This document shows positions 16,185 to 26,482 of a stretch of DNA of 64,000 bases, in pieces. The position numbers were made by a program, and so were the translations under genes. The notes beneath the pieces are model-generated. The model saw only the letters and a list, made by a program, of their open reading frames with translations. It was not told the origin of the DNA and ran no database searches. This stretch comes from CAVPOO01 sp963707015 (GTDB lineage Bacteria > Pseudomonadota > Gammaproteobacteria > Thiohalobacterales > Thiohalobacteraceae). Every line of letters starts with the position of its first letter. The stretch's first letter is position 1. The stretch lies in NCBI GenBank assembly GCA_963707015.1, contig CAVPOO010000007.1, positions 574,518-638,517 of the forward strand, given 5' to 3'.

Positions 16185-17215
16185 CCGATGGAACGCGTCT
16201 TCTTCGCCTTGCCCGGCTTGGGGATGTGTATCCGCCGCACCGCCGGTGCCCGATACCGGCCGGATTTGAACCGCTCGAGCAGGCTCGCCAGGTTCGCCTC
16301 CAACTCGGCCTCGTACTGCGCCGCCGTCACACCGTCTATCCCCGCCGCACCCTCCTTGCGCGTGCGCCGGTACGCTTCACGCAACCACGCTACATCGATG
16401 TGGCGCGCCAACGTCGTCAGTACCCGCTTCGGCTCAATCCGAGCCAGTTCCGCTAGCTTCTCTTGTCGTGTTGAGATGATCTCTCGGCCCAATGTCCCAG
16501 TCATCTGCCCCTCAAGAAGCCCCATAATCCGGCCCACCGCTTCCCTCCACCCGGTCCCCCTGGGGCGGGTTCCCCGACCTCCTCGGTACTATCAGTGGGC
16601 TCCGACTCCTCGCCTCCCGTCGCGCCTCGCTTCGTTGCCTTCACGCCGCGCTACCACCCGCTGCCCCTCTTTCGCTCCCCGGTGTGGGACCACAGCCGGA
16701 GCCTGGACCACTTCTACCGCGGCGCCCGCGCCGCCTACCACCGGTGGAGAAAACAAAGCCTCCCAGGTTCCTGGACGACCCTTGCCTGCATGCCCCGCTC
16801 TCAGACCCCGGCGGACCGCTTACCCCAGGCCGGCTCGGTGCAAACCGTGCAGCCTTCCGCTTACTTAACAGCGTCGGCTCCGCATCACTGGCACTTTCGA
16901 GGCTCTATCACGCGGCCTGCAGGCCCCCTGTGTACGCTTCGCAGCCGGGGTCACCCCCAGACCACGCAACACTCGGTTCCGGCTGGTGGCCAACCTTTGC
17001 CGGGTCAGGACTTGCACCTGCCGGGTCGCACAAAAGGTTTCCGTCACGGCTATTCTTCTACGTGACTTCCCCCTTCACCAAGCTTTGCCTGGCGCAATAA
17101 GTAAGTGCCATTGAACCTAAGGGAGCCTCCCGTTTTAGCCCCGGCAGTGCGGGCGCCGATGGTCTGCCTCAGACCGGACCACCAGGATGCACAACCTCAG
17201 CACCGAACAATTCGC
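16185..17215 (-). mobile_element. group II intron, 3'-truncated
   Basis: The minus strand carries the 5' RNA part of a bacterial group II intron (about 16540-17215, boundaries not fixed), followed by the first about 105 codons of its reverse transcriptase. The RNA part has features usual in these introns, such as GAAGTCACGTAGAAG, GACGGAAACC and CAGGTGCAAGTCCTGAC. The rest of the ORF and domains V and VI are gone, so it cannot splice or move by itself. Confidence 0.7.
16186..16504 (-). pseudogene. group II intron reverse transcriptase, N-terminal fragment
   Basis: The frame from ATG 16504 reads MTGTLGREIISTRQEKLAEL, then VLTTLARHIDVAWLREAYRR, AAGIDGVTAAQYEAELEANL and VRRIHIPKPGKAKKTRSIG. These are the RT0/RT1 blocks of LtrA-type proteins. 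It then leaves the family just where LxIPTLxDK would follow. The frame stays open to 15983, but over foreign sequence. No catalytic YADD box remains. Confidence 0.85.
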
Positions 17216-17425
17216 GCAAGAATGCACCAGTCATTGTGATTTATCGGGGAAACTGCCGGGAGGCTTGACCTGAATCAACATGCTCAATCAGAAGGGGGTT
17301 TAAACTATTTACTAATTAAAAACGCCTGCGTGAACAGAATGCCTTGTCTCGTCAGGCGGTGAAACTACTCCGGAACCGAAGCACTCTCGTGATGCCGGCT
17401 CGCACGCCAAGGAGGAACGCGAGCG
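17216..17425. other. intergenic before secreted protein gene
   Basis: About 210 bp without a gene. The stretch is AT-rich near 17300-17330 (TTTAAACTATTTACTAATTA), a likely place for a promoter, but I cannot fix the -35 and -10 boxes. Confidence 0.4.
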
Positions 17426-19381
17426 ATGAGACACCTTCTGATTACCAATGGGATCATGACGCGGATCCTGGCCGGCGTAGTCTTTCTGCTCCTAGTAAAT
17501 ACTACATTGGTTTGGGCCGCCTGTGACCAAGGCGACGCACCCGATTGCGCCTGCTTCGACGACACCCCGATTGGCGTCTGGGACGCCGGCGGATCGATTG
17601 CGTCGGGGCCTATTCAAGATGTTGCCCAGGACACAGTGGGCACCAAGGAGTCCTGCAATACCGGCATTGATGGCGACACCCTAAAGAAGGACTCTGGGAA
17701 ACCTTACTACTCTATAGTCTTAGGCTACAACAGCGAATCAAGAGCGCTGGACGCCGCCGCAATGATGGCTGCGGGGATTGGCTCTTTCGAATCGCGCCAA
17801 GCGTGGTGTTCCGAAACCATCTCTTACTGGCACCGCGAGGCAGGCATTCCGTATCCACACGGCTATGCCTATCCTGGGCATCCGAACTGGCTCATTAAGA
17901 GTGTGCCAGACCTGCGCACGTGGTACGAAGCCGAGGCGGGGCGGGGGCGGGGCCGTTGGGTCGAAGCCACTGAAGTCGACTACAACGATTTCCGCCCGGG
18001 GGTGAATGCACCGTTACCGGGAGCCTACATGGCGTGGACCGGGTGCGTAAAAAACGTCAACACTGGATACGTGGGTTACTACGCCTTCGAAGTGAGCCAT
18101 AGCCTGCTGATCGACGAGATGTGGGTCCACCGCGATGGGAGCGGTCGCGTTTTCCAGGTGGAGGTCACTTTCCTAGAGGGTAATAGCAGTAATCAAGTCA
18201 AGAATTCACGGCGTTGGGATGATCTAATCGTCTTCACGCCCCAGGGCTCCCAATGGATAGGTTGGAACAAAGGGGGCGACAAGATCGCTAACACCATTGA
18301 CGACATAGGCCTCAAGATCTACGGGTTCGGCATCGACCTGGACGCCGACGGAAATGCCATCTACGACGAGAGCCGACTCCACTACGTGGATCACCCTTAC
18401 ATTGCGCGCACGGTGCACGTGGACTTACCGATTGCGAGGGATGATGAATGGCATATGACCTACGCGCCGAGGATACCGGCCCTCAAAACGATGGTTTCTA
18501 GGTTGCGCAAGAATCAGGGTCCGGAGCTCACCTGTTCCTCGAAGCAAATCAAGTGCGTAAGCTTTCCTGACGGCTACGACAGTGCCTGGCGTTTCCCCAA
18601 GGGGATCAAGGAGGAGGTATACATCGAGGTTGATTTCCTGGCTCCTAATCCCGTGCCTCTGGAAGGCGTGCGGATGTTCTGGGACCCCGCATACCTGCCA
18701 CAAAGCTTTAAGGTACAAATGGGCGATACCAACCGAAAATTCAATGACACCACGCTGACTGGTGTCTCCAAATACACGCCCTCCAAAGATAGCGGTCCGG
18801 TGCCCATGATGGCCAAGCTGAGCAAGCCCATGACCGGCATGCGATACATCAAGCTTACGTTTCCGAAAGGTATCTTCGCTAACGAAGGCGCCCAGCTGGG
18901 GAACCTGGAGTTGCTCTACGAAGAAGGGAAGTGGGGCGACGCTGATGAGATCCCAGAGGACGTGCCCGTTTTCGTGGATATCATGCCCGGTCGCTGCCCC
19001 AACATCCTGCCCGTCAAAGGCGAGATGCGGGTCGCGTTGCTTGGTAGCGACACCATGGCGGTGGACGAGATCGAGACCGATAGTCTGCGTTTCAACGGAA
19101 GTTCCCTCAAACCGCTCGCTGTAGATTCCAAGGACGTGTCCACGCCGTTCATCGGGTCAGCCCCTGGTTGCCATACCTTGGGCCCGGACGGCCACAAAGA
19201 CTTGGTGCTGTCATACGACCTAGCGGAGTTCACCAAGAAATTCGCTCCGGAACGTCTGGATGCTGGTCAACACGTGGCCGTGAGGGTGACTGGCCAGATA
19301 AGCAAAAACAACGGCAACGTCACCGTTCTGGGTCAGGATTTTCTGCAGAAACCTCCTGATCATCCTCAAGGGGGAAACTGA
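17426..19381 (+). CDS. secreted protein, papain-fold (CHAP-like) candidate
   Basis: A 651-residue exported protein. A Sec signal (RILAGVVFLLLVNTTLVWA) is cut near residue 32. Residues about 80-290 resemble CHAP/NlpC-type cysteine peptidases or amidases: Cys128 in RQAWCSETISYWHREAGIPY and His225 in FEVSHSLLIDEMWV are spaced as nucleophile and base. This is inferred from pattern only. The C-terminal about 130 residues are the VDIMPGRCPNILPV-type domain found in many exported bacterial proteins. A strong AAGGAGG lies 10 bp before the ATG. It precedes the C25 protease gene by 160 bp on the same strand, so the two may act together outside the cell. Confidence 0.65.
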   Translation: MRHLLITNGIMTRILAGVVFLLLVNTTLVWAACDQGDAPDCACFDDTPIGVWDAGGSIASGPIQDVAQDTVGTKESCNTGIDGDTLKKDSGKPYYSIVLGYNSESRALDAAAMMAAGIGSFESRQAWCSETISYWHREAGIPYPHGYAYPGHPNWLIKSVPDLRTWYEAEAGRGRGRWVEATEVDYNDFRPGVNAPLPGAYMAWTGCVKNVNTGYVGYYAFEVSHSLLIDEMWVHRDGSGRVFQVEVTFLEGNSSNQVKNSRRWDDLIVFTPQGSQWIGWNKGGDKIANTIDDIGLKIYGFGIDLDADGNAIYDESRLHYVDHPYIARTVHVDLPIARDDEWHMTYAPRIPALKTMVSRLRKNQGPELTCSSKQIKCVSFPDGYDSAWRFPKGIKEEVYIEVDFLAPNPVPLEGVRMFWDPAYLPQSFKVQMGDTNRKFNDTTLTGVSKYTPSKDSGPVPMMAKLSKPMTGMRYIKLTFPKGIFANEGAQLGNLELLYEEGKWGDADEIPEDVPVFVDIMPGRCPNILPVKGEMRVALLGSDTMAVDEIETDSLRFNGSSLKPLAVDSKDVSTPFIGSAPGCHTLGPDGHKDLVLSYDLAEFTKKFAPERLDAGQHVAVRVTGQISKNNGNVTVLGQDFLQKPPDHPQGGN

Positions 19382-19541
19382 TTGCGGACCGCCGGGCGCG
19401 TAGCAACCGAGAAGGAGGCATCAGCGCGCAGTGAGGTATGAATATCTGAGTATCCGAAGCGCTTGAAGTAAGGGGTTAAATCAATGCGCCACACTTCTTC
19501 CGATGTTCGGGTGACGTGCAATCTTGAGGAGGGACCAGAGA

Positions 19542-22500
19542 ATGAGCCGTCAATCGCTTTCCAATCGCGCAGTTTCGTGGATCGGTCTCTGCCTGCTGAT
19601 CGTGGTGGGGGCGGTCCAGGCGGCCCGCGATCCACTGCAGCCGCAAGCTCCCAAGGTGCCGTTAGAGGGAAACCTCGTCATCGCCTCCCTCGCCGGCGAA
19701 GTCACCGACGAGGTGCGCGGAGTCGGGGATCAGATCCGATATAGGATCTATTTCCGAAACAACACCGCCGGGCCGGGGGACGTGGTCATCACCGACAGGG
19801 TGCCGGACGCCCTCTCAGAGGTAACGCCCTTCAACAACGGCAACTTCGACGAGCGGTCCCGCGTGATCACCTGGAAGGTGGCCGACGTGCCTCCGGGGCG
19901 TCGCGAGCACGTCGAGTTCACAGCTGTAGTCCGTCAGATCGACCGCATCAGCAACAAAGCGACCTTGGAGATGGACGGGCGGCACGGGATCGAGACGGAC
20001 GCGGTCGAGACCCGCGTGTGTGGCCGGCCCGATCTGGGCTGGGTACCCTTCACGAAAGATCGACAGAAGGGCCAGGGGCCGCGTGCCTACATGAAGGAGC
20101 AGACCACCACCGGCGTGATGCTCAACTTCGACGTGCCTGGTATGTTGGTTCACGAGGTGAATGTGGAAGGCATCACCTTCCATCGACTTTCAATCCCCGG
20201 GCAGGCGGCGCTTTCCGACGTGGGTAAGCCGGAGCTACCCATCATCGGGCGCCTCATCGAGGTTCCCCGAAACGTCGATTTCAAGGTCGAGATCGTAAAG
20301 GCGGAGTCGATTCCGCTGGACTGCTACAACGTCTACCCCGCTCAGGAGCGGGTGGACAGCGAGAGAGCTGTGGAGGTGTTCACCATCGACGAAGCAGCTT
20401 ACCGGACAGACGCGATCTATCCGGCCGAGCTGGCGGTGTTCACGCCGAGGGACGTCGGGATCATGCGCGGCCATCGCGTCGTGTTTCTAAAGGTAAATCC
20501 CGTTCGGTACAACCCGAGAACACGGGAGATGGAGGCCTACTCGCAGATAGAGGTCCGTTTACTCTACCGAGAGCCCGCTCAGGTTGAACCCATCGATGCG
20601 CGCCTGTATTCGAACGCGTTCGAGGCGACGCTGGAGCGCTCTGTCCTGAACTACCTGGACCAGAGCCGTTTCGACACGAACGGTACGCCCAGTGATGCGC
20701 AGGCCGTCGACTATCTAATCTTGACCCACGCCGACTTCTACAAGGCGAACGACGCGAACAACCCTGTCGTCCGTCTCCAAAACTGGAAGCGGCAGAAGGG
20801 CTACCGCACAAAGGTCGTGGACATCGCCGACATTCCTGGCGGGCAGACCAGCGCCGACATCAGAAGCTACCTTCAAGGGGCCTACAAGACCTGGAGCCCA
20901 CCGCCCACCTACATCCTGCTGGTGGGTGACAGCGAGTTCATCCCGACAAACTACCAGACCGCCCACACCTTTGCTGACTACAACGGTGCGGACACGGGCA
21001 CTGATCTCTACTACGCCGCGCTCGACGGCAACGACTACTTCCCCGACCTGTTCATCGGCCGGCTGCCGGTCGACAACCTGGCCGAAGCCGAGGACGCTGT
21101 CGACCGGATTCTGGACTACGAGAAAACCCCGCCGGCTAGCGCGGCGTTCTACACCGACGCCACGCTGATTGCCCTGTTCGAGGACGACACGGATGGTCCG
21201 GGCGACCCACAACCGGCGGACGGCCGCGAGGATCGTCCATGGATCGAGAACGTCGAGGAGATTCGCGAGTACCTAGAGAACAATAACTACAACGGCGAGC
21301 GAATCTACGCCAGCAGCAGTGGCTGGCCCGCGAATCCGGCGGACCCCCAACCGAACACCTACGAGGACAATACCGCTTTGCCTGTCGACCTGACCGTTGC
21401 CGGGAACCCAGCCGGCGGCATCCCCGGCTTCGGTTGGGACGGCGACACCAATGACATCAACAACGCGCTCGGCAACGGCAGCTTCTTGATCACCTACCGT
21501 GACCACGGATCGCGGGGCGGATGGTCGAGATTCATCGGCTTCGACCGGGGAGATGTCGACAACCTCACCAACGGCGCTCTGTGCCCGGTGGTTTTGTCCG
21601 TGGCCTGCGAGAATGGCTGGTTCGACAACGAAACCGACGATGACGCCACGCTCGCCGGCCTCGCCACGGGCAACAACAGCGAGAGCTTCGCCGAACACTG
21701 GATCCGGAATCCCAACGGCGGCGCGGTAGGCCTCATCGCGGCGACCCGGGTAACATGGACCGGCCAGAACGACTTCTTCATGTTCGGCATGCACCAGGCC
21801 GTCTGGCCAGACTTCAGCCCGGCGCCACCGACCAGCGGTTACCCGGGGATACCGAATATCGCCTCCGGGCCGCTCCGGAGACTCGGCCAGGTGTTGGTCT
21901 TCGGGCAGATCTACATGGCCAACGCCTACGCTGCCTCGACCCGGCGCCAGCTGCAGTTCGAGATGTACCACCTTTTCGGCGACCCCGAAATGGCCGTCTG
22001 GACCGCGGAGCCCCCACAGCTTGGAGTGGATCACCCAGAGGGCCTCGGCGCGACGGGGATGCAGGACTTCGTGGTCGAGGTGACTGACGCGAACACCGGC
22101 GATCCGGTGTCGCCCGCGACGGTGACCCTCACCCGGAACAACGGGACAGTGGCGGTGGGTCAGACCAATCCGGGAGGGCTGGCACGATTCACCATGACCT
22201 CTCCAGGTACTGGGGATGTGCAGATCACGGTTACCGCCCTAGACTACCAGCCCTACGAAGGGACGATCGAGATCAACGGGGGCGGGGCCCAGATCAATCG
22301 CCTCGATCCCGACAGCGGTGTTGAGGGCTCGTCGTTCCTGATCGGCGGTACCAGCTTTTCCGGCAGCGAGCAGGTTGAGATCACCTTCGACGGCCAGCCG
22401 GCCGCCACACAGGCTGCCAGCAGTGGCGAGTTCGGTCAGGCTGGAGTCGAGGACGTGTCGGTGTCTGTGCCGTCGGCGCATCCGCTCGGCCCCGTCAACG

Positions 22501-23291
22501 TGCTGGCTCACGGGCAGACCTCAGACCGATACGCGGTCGACGTTTTCGCTGTCCGCACGGCCAACCCCATCGACCTCTACACTTACAGCCAGTGGGATTC
22601 GAGCACCTGGAGTTTGACGACGGGCGGCGACCCCGTTTGGGACAGCCCGGACATCCAGGTCTACGACGGCGCCACGGCCGTGGCCTCCGACAGCCTCAGC
22701 GTCGGACACAACTACACCTTCAAAGCGAAGATCCGAAACGACACGGCTTTCCAGGCGCAAAACGCCACGGTTACCTTCTTGTGGGCCAACTTCGGTGTCG
22801 GTCAGGACCGGATGTGGCAGGAGGCCGGCAGGGACACCATCGACGTTTCGGCTACCAGTGTGGCGCAGGCCGAGATCACGTGGGCGCCCCCCGACACCGG
22901 ACACCTGTGTATGAAGGTCGAAATCTACCACGTTGAGGACACCAACGAGGACAACAACGAGGGGCAGGAGAACCTGCACGTCGGACCGACGTCGTCGCCG
23001 GCGGCGGTGCCGTTCATGATCTACAACCCGACCAAGCGACCGATCGCGGTGTACCTCGAGGTACGGCAGCTGATCACCCCGGGCAAGGACGGTGACGATG
23101 TTCTGTGGGCGGTCCGGATCGAGCAGCCCGAACCACAGGTTATCCCGCCGGGCGAGGTGCGCAAGGCGGTCGTGGTTTTCGATCCGAAACCGACGGATGT
23201 CCGGCAAGGCGCGGTGGGCCGGTTCGCCCTGACGGCCTTCGCCAATGGCGAGGTGATTGGGGGAGCGCAGTTCGAGATCATCAACCGGTGA
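19542..23291 (+). CDS. gingipain-type (C25) secreted cysteine protease
   Basis: About 1249 residues. A Sec signal (WIGLCLLIVVGAVQAARD) leads into a DUF11-like Ig domain (VRGVGDQIRYRIYFRN, VVITDRVPDAL). A C25 propeptide-like region follows (KPELPIIGRLIEVP), then the C25 catalytic domain: VDYLILTHADFYK, YILLVGDSEFIP, His655 in ITYRDHGSRGGWSRF, Cys689 in LSVACENGWFDNE, and YHLFGDPEMAVW. After it come a carboxypeptidase-regulatory-like domain, an IPT/TIG-like domain (INRLDPDSGVEGSSFLIGG), and a CARDB-like domain. I use ATG 19542 with GAGGAGGGA before it, not the upstream TTG. No sorting tail of the type IX system is evident, so it may be released through the general route. Confidence 0.88.
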   Translation: MSRQSLSNRAVSWIGLCLLIVVGAVQAARDPLQPQAPKVPLEGNLVIASLAGEVTDEVRGVGDQIRYRIYFRNNTAGPGDVVITDRVPDALSEVTPFNNGNFDERSRVITWKVADVPPGRREHVEFTAVVRQIDRISNKATLEMDGRHGIETDAVETRVCGRPDLGWVPFTKDRQKGQGPRAYMKEQTTTGVMLNFDVPGMLVHEVNVEGITFHRLSIPGQAALSDVGKPELPIIGRLIEVPRNVDFKVEIVKAESIPLDCYNVYPAQERVDSERAVEVFTIDEAAYRTDAIYPAELAVFTPRDVGIMRGHRVVFLKVNPVRYNPRTREMEAYSQIEVRLLYREPAQVEPIDARLYSNAFEATLERSVLNYLDQSRFDTNGTPSDAQAVDYLILTHADFYKANDANNPVVRLQNWKRQKGYRTKVVDIADIPGGQTSADIRSYLQGAYKTWSPPPTYILLVGDSEFIPTNYQTAHTFADYNGADTGTDLYYAALDGNDYFPDLFIGRLPVDNLAEAEDAVDRILDYEKTPPASAAFYTDATLIALFEDDTDGPGDPQPADGREDRPWIENVEEIREYLENNNYNGERIYASSSGWPANPADPQPNTYEDNTALPVDLTVAGNPAGGIPGFGWDGDTNDINNALGNGSFLITYRDHGSRGGWSRFIGFDRGDVDNLTNGALCPVVLSVACENGWFDNETDDDATLAGLATGNNSESFAEHWIRNPNGGAVGLIAATRVTWTGQNDFFMFGMHQAVWPDFSPAPPTSGYPGIPNIASGPLRRLGQVLVFGQIYMANAYAASTRRQLQFEMYHLFGDPEMAVWTAEPPQLGVDHPEGLGATGMQDFVVEVTDANTGDPVSPATVTLTRNNGTVAVGQTNPGGLARFTMTSPGTGDVQITVTALDYQPYEGTIEINGGGAQINRLDPDSGVEGSSFLIGGTSFSGSEQVEITFDGQPAATQAASSGEFGQAGVEDVSVSVPSAHPLGPVNVLAHGQTSDRYAVDVFAVRTANPIDLYTYSQWDSSTWSLTTGGDPVWDSPDIQVYDGATAVASDSLSVGHNYTFKAKIRNDTAFQAQNATVTFLWANFGVGQDRMWQEAGRDTIDVSATSVAQAEITWAPPDTGHLCMKVEIYHVEDTNEDNNEGQENLHVGPTSSPAAVPFMIYNPTKRPIAVYLEVRQLITPGKDGDDVLWAVRIEQPEPQVIPPGEVRKAVVVFDPKPTDVRQGAVGRFALTAFANGEVIGGAQFEIINR

Positions 23292-23906
23292 TCCGGCCCG
23301 TTTCCGTGTTCTGATCGGATGCGGGAGATTAGCCGCGCCGATCGATAGCCAGGTGCTATGGCACCACGCGGCATTGTCAATATGTTCTCAAATGCCCGGC
23401 GGAACAGGGCTGAACTGGGACGAGGTTTTCCGGCTGGAGCGGACTATGCAGACTGTAAAGTGCCGGCTGCCACACACGCGGGCGAGAATCTCGGAACGGC
23501 GGGATCTGAGGGCCGGAGGGTGCGGTATTGGCGCATTCAAGGGGCCGTTGGTGTTGCGGTGCGCCCTGCCATCCTGTCATTGGCGATGCCAGCCCGCACA
23601 GGGCCTCAAGGTGTTCACAGCGCAGACGCTGCCTGCGTGCGATGAGCCGTTCGATGAAGGGGCAGGCAAGTCGGCAGGTTTCTCGCTGCATGCCGAGGTG
23701 GCAGCGTGAGCAGATGAACGTTAAGAAGCTCGAACGGTGTTGCCGCTACGTTAGCCGCCCGGCGGTGGCGTAAAAGCGCCCGTCCCTGACTCCCAACGGA
23801 ACCGTCCGTGGCCACTTGAAGACCTCGTAGCGTGCCTGAGATCATTGGTCTTTTGACGCGTGGAGGCAAGGGCTCCGATGCATCGTGAAAAACGTCGCTT
23901 GACGGC
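23292..23906. other. intergenic, 615 bp, no gene called
   Basis: Frames of up to 150 residues exist on both strands but overlap each other, lack ribosome sites and show no domain. The Cys- and Arg-rich translations on the minus strand look like IS debris that I cannot name. Confidence 0.4.
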
Positions 23907-24482
23907 TTATCTCACGCAACTGCACGAATTTAAGCGGGTCCTCTTGTCATATTTCCAATACGCGAAAGGACCATCTGCATCCACATAATGCAAGAACACT
24001 TGCACCAAATACTCACCATCAAACCTTTCTCGCCAATGTGTACAGTCACAACCGCGATAAATCAATCCATCGCTCGCACGCAGGGAGGCTTCCACAGTTC
24101 CCATGGGTGTTTCAACAAATATTGGCCAAGGCTTCGGTGCTAAATATCCAAGATTGATCGTTATGCTGATTTCGCATGATGGTCGATCCCGATGTCGTCT
24201 CAGAACATCGCCGTTCTTGTAAACTCTGAAATACGAGTACGTCGGTAGCAGATTCAATCCTGTCCACTGCGCGATCTTCGGCCGGGTTTCTTCGAGCAAC
24301 GTTTCCATCTTGGGATTGCCATACTCGCAAAGGGTGGTTTCCAATAGGGTGTCACCATATGCCATCTTCCCCGATGCTGCCCGCGCCAGCGCGTAATCGT
24401 GCAGCACTGTCGCTCTTTCGGTGTCTATTATTGATCGGACGAGCAGATATTTCTCCTTTTCGAACTCTTGAGGTGCATTCAT
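23907..24482 (-). CDS. 2OG-Fe(II) dioxygenase
   Basis: A 191-residue non-haem iron oxygenase with the double-stranded beta-helix fold expected. Metal ligands: His97 and Asp99 in LRRHRDRPSCEISITINLG, and the distal His149 in YRGCDCTHWRERFDG. A conserved QVFLHYVD strand follows. Family members hydroxylate small molecules, peptides or proteins using 2-oxoglutarate. It is encoded opposite to the sulfotransferase-like gene and might tailor the same product, which is inference. The start Met at 24482 lacks a clear Shine-Dalgarno box. Confidence 0.8.
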   Translation of the reverse strand: MNAPQEFEKEKYLLVRSIIDTERATVLHDYALARAASGKMAYGDTLLETTLCEYGNPKMETLLEETRPKIAQWTGLNLLPTYSYFRVYKNGDVLRRHRDRPSCEISITINLGYLAPKPWPIFVETPMGTVEASLRASDGLIYRGCDCTHWRERFDGEYLVQVFLHYVDADGPFAYWKYDKRTRLNSCSCVR

Positions 24483-25429
24483 ATCCGCGTTTAAAGAGAT
24501 ACTGATGAGTCAGTGCTGTGATAAATCACTATGTTAACCATACCATGTTCCATTGGTATCCGCCCATGTGCAGTTCTCCATACCTTCTTTTCTACCGGCC
24601 GCACAGCACGCCATGAATTTCACAATATCACGCCGCATTCATCGCCAATCACTGTCGGCAGACCGACAACCGGTGATAGCCGCGTATTTTTCGAGACTGA
24701 TCATACTGTATTTGTCTCAACACAAGCAGGCAGGTACCTTGAATGTTTCGCGTAAACTTCCGCCTTCTGCTGCCATGTCAGCCTTCGTTGCGGTCGCCAC
24801 GATACGCGTCACTCTTGCGAAAACGCACAAACGCAATTGCTGCAATCCCAGTGCGCAACCGTGGTCACGATTAAACAGCGCAGTTTGGACATAGAGCATC
24901 ACTTGCACAGCGCCGCCGAACAAATCCACTAGTGGCAAAGTTGACAGTTCGCTGGCAGAACCCTGGCCGAGTATGTGTTTTGGGCGCCAGCATTAGATTT
25001 CTAATGCGGTTTCAGACAGCGCACAATCAGTCCAACCGTACTGCCAAAATCAACATCCTGAACTGTTATCGGGCGAATGTGAATTCGCCCAACGGCCGAA
25101 CTTGACCACCTGCCCCTGCCAACTTGACAAGTGAACACTTATGATCAACCAGGCAAATCGATCGCGTCAAGAACCTTAATGAGTTGCGAACGATGTCGTA
25201 GAGCCGAATGGGGGCTGACTGGCAAACGGCAGCGGAATGAGCGGCCCATATCATGCATCTATGTGGTCTACTACCGGTTATTGCATTTGCCGATGACTTC
25301 CTACAAATTACAGTCTTGAATAAGGTTGGCGACACGGATTTGCGCAGTCGATCGCAATCTTACGAGATCTTTCTTCAATTGGCGGATATTGACTGTCGAG
25401 CGCGGCAATGGTCACACGGTGAGATCTTG
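24483..25429. other. gene-free region between divergent genes
   Basis: About 950 bp, lower in G+C than the neighbours. Only short overlapping frames occur. It probably holds the promoters of the dioxygenase (minus) and sulfotransferase-like (plus) genes. A small hairpin GGGCGAAT-GTGA-ATTCGCCC lies at 25071-25090, without a T-tract. Confidence 0.45.
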
Positions 25430-26482
25430 ATGCAGATTTTCAGCACACAAGAATTCGACAAATCTGAGCACTTGCTTCATGGTTTCGATTTCAAGCGTCG
25501 GCTTGCCCATTTCTGCAAGCTGCCGGAAAGAGTCAGGACGCTGGGCGGCATGGTTCGCGCCGCAGACTTCAAGCCGGTGATGGGAGTTCCGCTCGACGAG
25601 CTGCTCGCCGAACAAGCGGACACGATATTCCAGCCGCCCCATTTCATATTCATGACCGATTTTTGTGGCTCAAACCTTCTTGTCCAAGCGCTATTGGAGC
25701 TCGGGGGAATCACGTGCTGGAATGAAGTAAACGCGTTCGCGGACCTTTCAATTCAGAAACGACTTATCGACAGAGAGCGAAATGCCGCTTGTTCGGCTTC
25801 TACTACACTCTCCGATTGGCAGAAAGTGCTTCGGCTCGCACTCCAGCTCATGTCCGAAAGCTCTCGCATTACTGACACCGTCATAGTCAAGGAGTGGCCG
25901 CCCGCCAATTACATCATTTCGGACATAATGCTGGCGAGCACTGAAATCCGCGCGGTCTTTCTGTACGGCGACATCGAGGACTATCTCAATTCGGTGTTTC
26001 GCCATTGGTGGAGGCGCGATTTTACCCGCAGACGAGTACTGCGGGTTCTGATCGAGACGGATCGGTGGCCGAGCATAGACGCTGAGAAACACTGGCTGAC
26101 CGATGCAGAGATTGCTGCGGCACACTGGTTTGTACAACAGCAAGCATTCCTTAACGTTGATCCAAGGGTGGTTGCACGCGTTCGGTCCGTGAACAACGGC
26201 TCACTTTACGAGCGACCGGAACGGACGATTTTGGCGGTGGCTCGGCATCTGGGGCTCACCGCCGATCTTGCGGGCGCTAAGCGCGCGTTCGCTCAAGTGG
26301 CAAACCATCACTCTAAGTCAGGCAAACCATACTCCATGGCCATCCACCGATTGGAGGTCGCCCGCGTCGCGAGGACGCACGCATTTGATATTCGCGAGGG
26401 ATTGGCGCAGCTTCGATCCTGGACCCGAGAATTTCCCCTGCCTCCCCACCTGCCTCACGCGCTCGACCTGGACAATGGCTAA
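25430..26482 (+). CDS. sulfotransferase-like protein
   Basis: About 350 residues from the ATG 25430, which has GGTGAG before it; the frame is open back to 25253. The segment HFIFMTDFCGSNLLVQALLE resembles the 5'-phosphosulfate-binding loop of PAPS-dependent sulfotransferases, though the usual RSGTT is DFCGSN here. RAVFLYGDIEDYLNSVFR matches the second (3'-phosphate) motif, with the common Arg-Asp replaced by Gly-Asp. The replaced residues make activity uncertain. It overlaps the next glycosyltransferase start by 8 bases, so the two are translated together and probably act on one product. Confidence 0.65.
   Translation: MQIFSTQEFDKSEHLLHGFDFKRRLAHFCKLPERVRTLGGMVRAADFKPVMGVPLDELLAEQADTIFQPPHFIFMTDFCGSNLLVQALLELGGITCWNEVNAFADLSIQKRLIDRERNAACSASTTLSDWQKVLRLALQLMSESSRITDTVIVKEWPPANYIISDIMLASTEIRAVFLYGDIEDYLNSVFRHWWRRDFTRRRVLRVLIETDRWPSIDAEKHWLTDAEIAAAHWFVQQQAFLNVDPRVVARVRSVNNGSLYERPERTILAVARHLGLTADLAGAKRAFAQVANHHSKSGKPYSMAIHRLEVARVARTHAFDIREGLAQLRSWTREFPLPPHLPHALDLDNG

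Noticed and set aside
16684..17100. 138-residue plus-strand frame over the intron
   Set aside because: It lies antisense to the structured RNA of the group II intron, has no domain, and similar frames are common false genes there.
21273..22034. 253-residue minus-strand frame
   Set aside because: Antisense to the C25 protease domain; produced by G+C-rich codon use.
25071..25090. Hairpin GGGCGAAT-GTGA-ATTCGCCC as a terminator
   Set aside because: No T-tract and no gene ending close to it.
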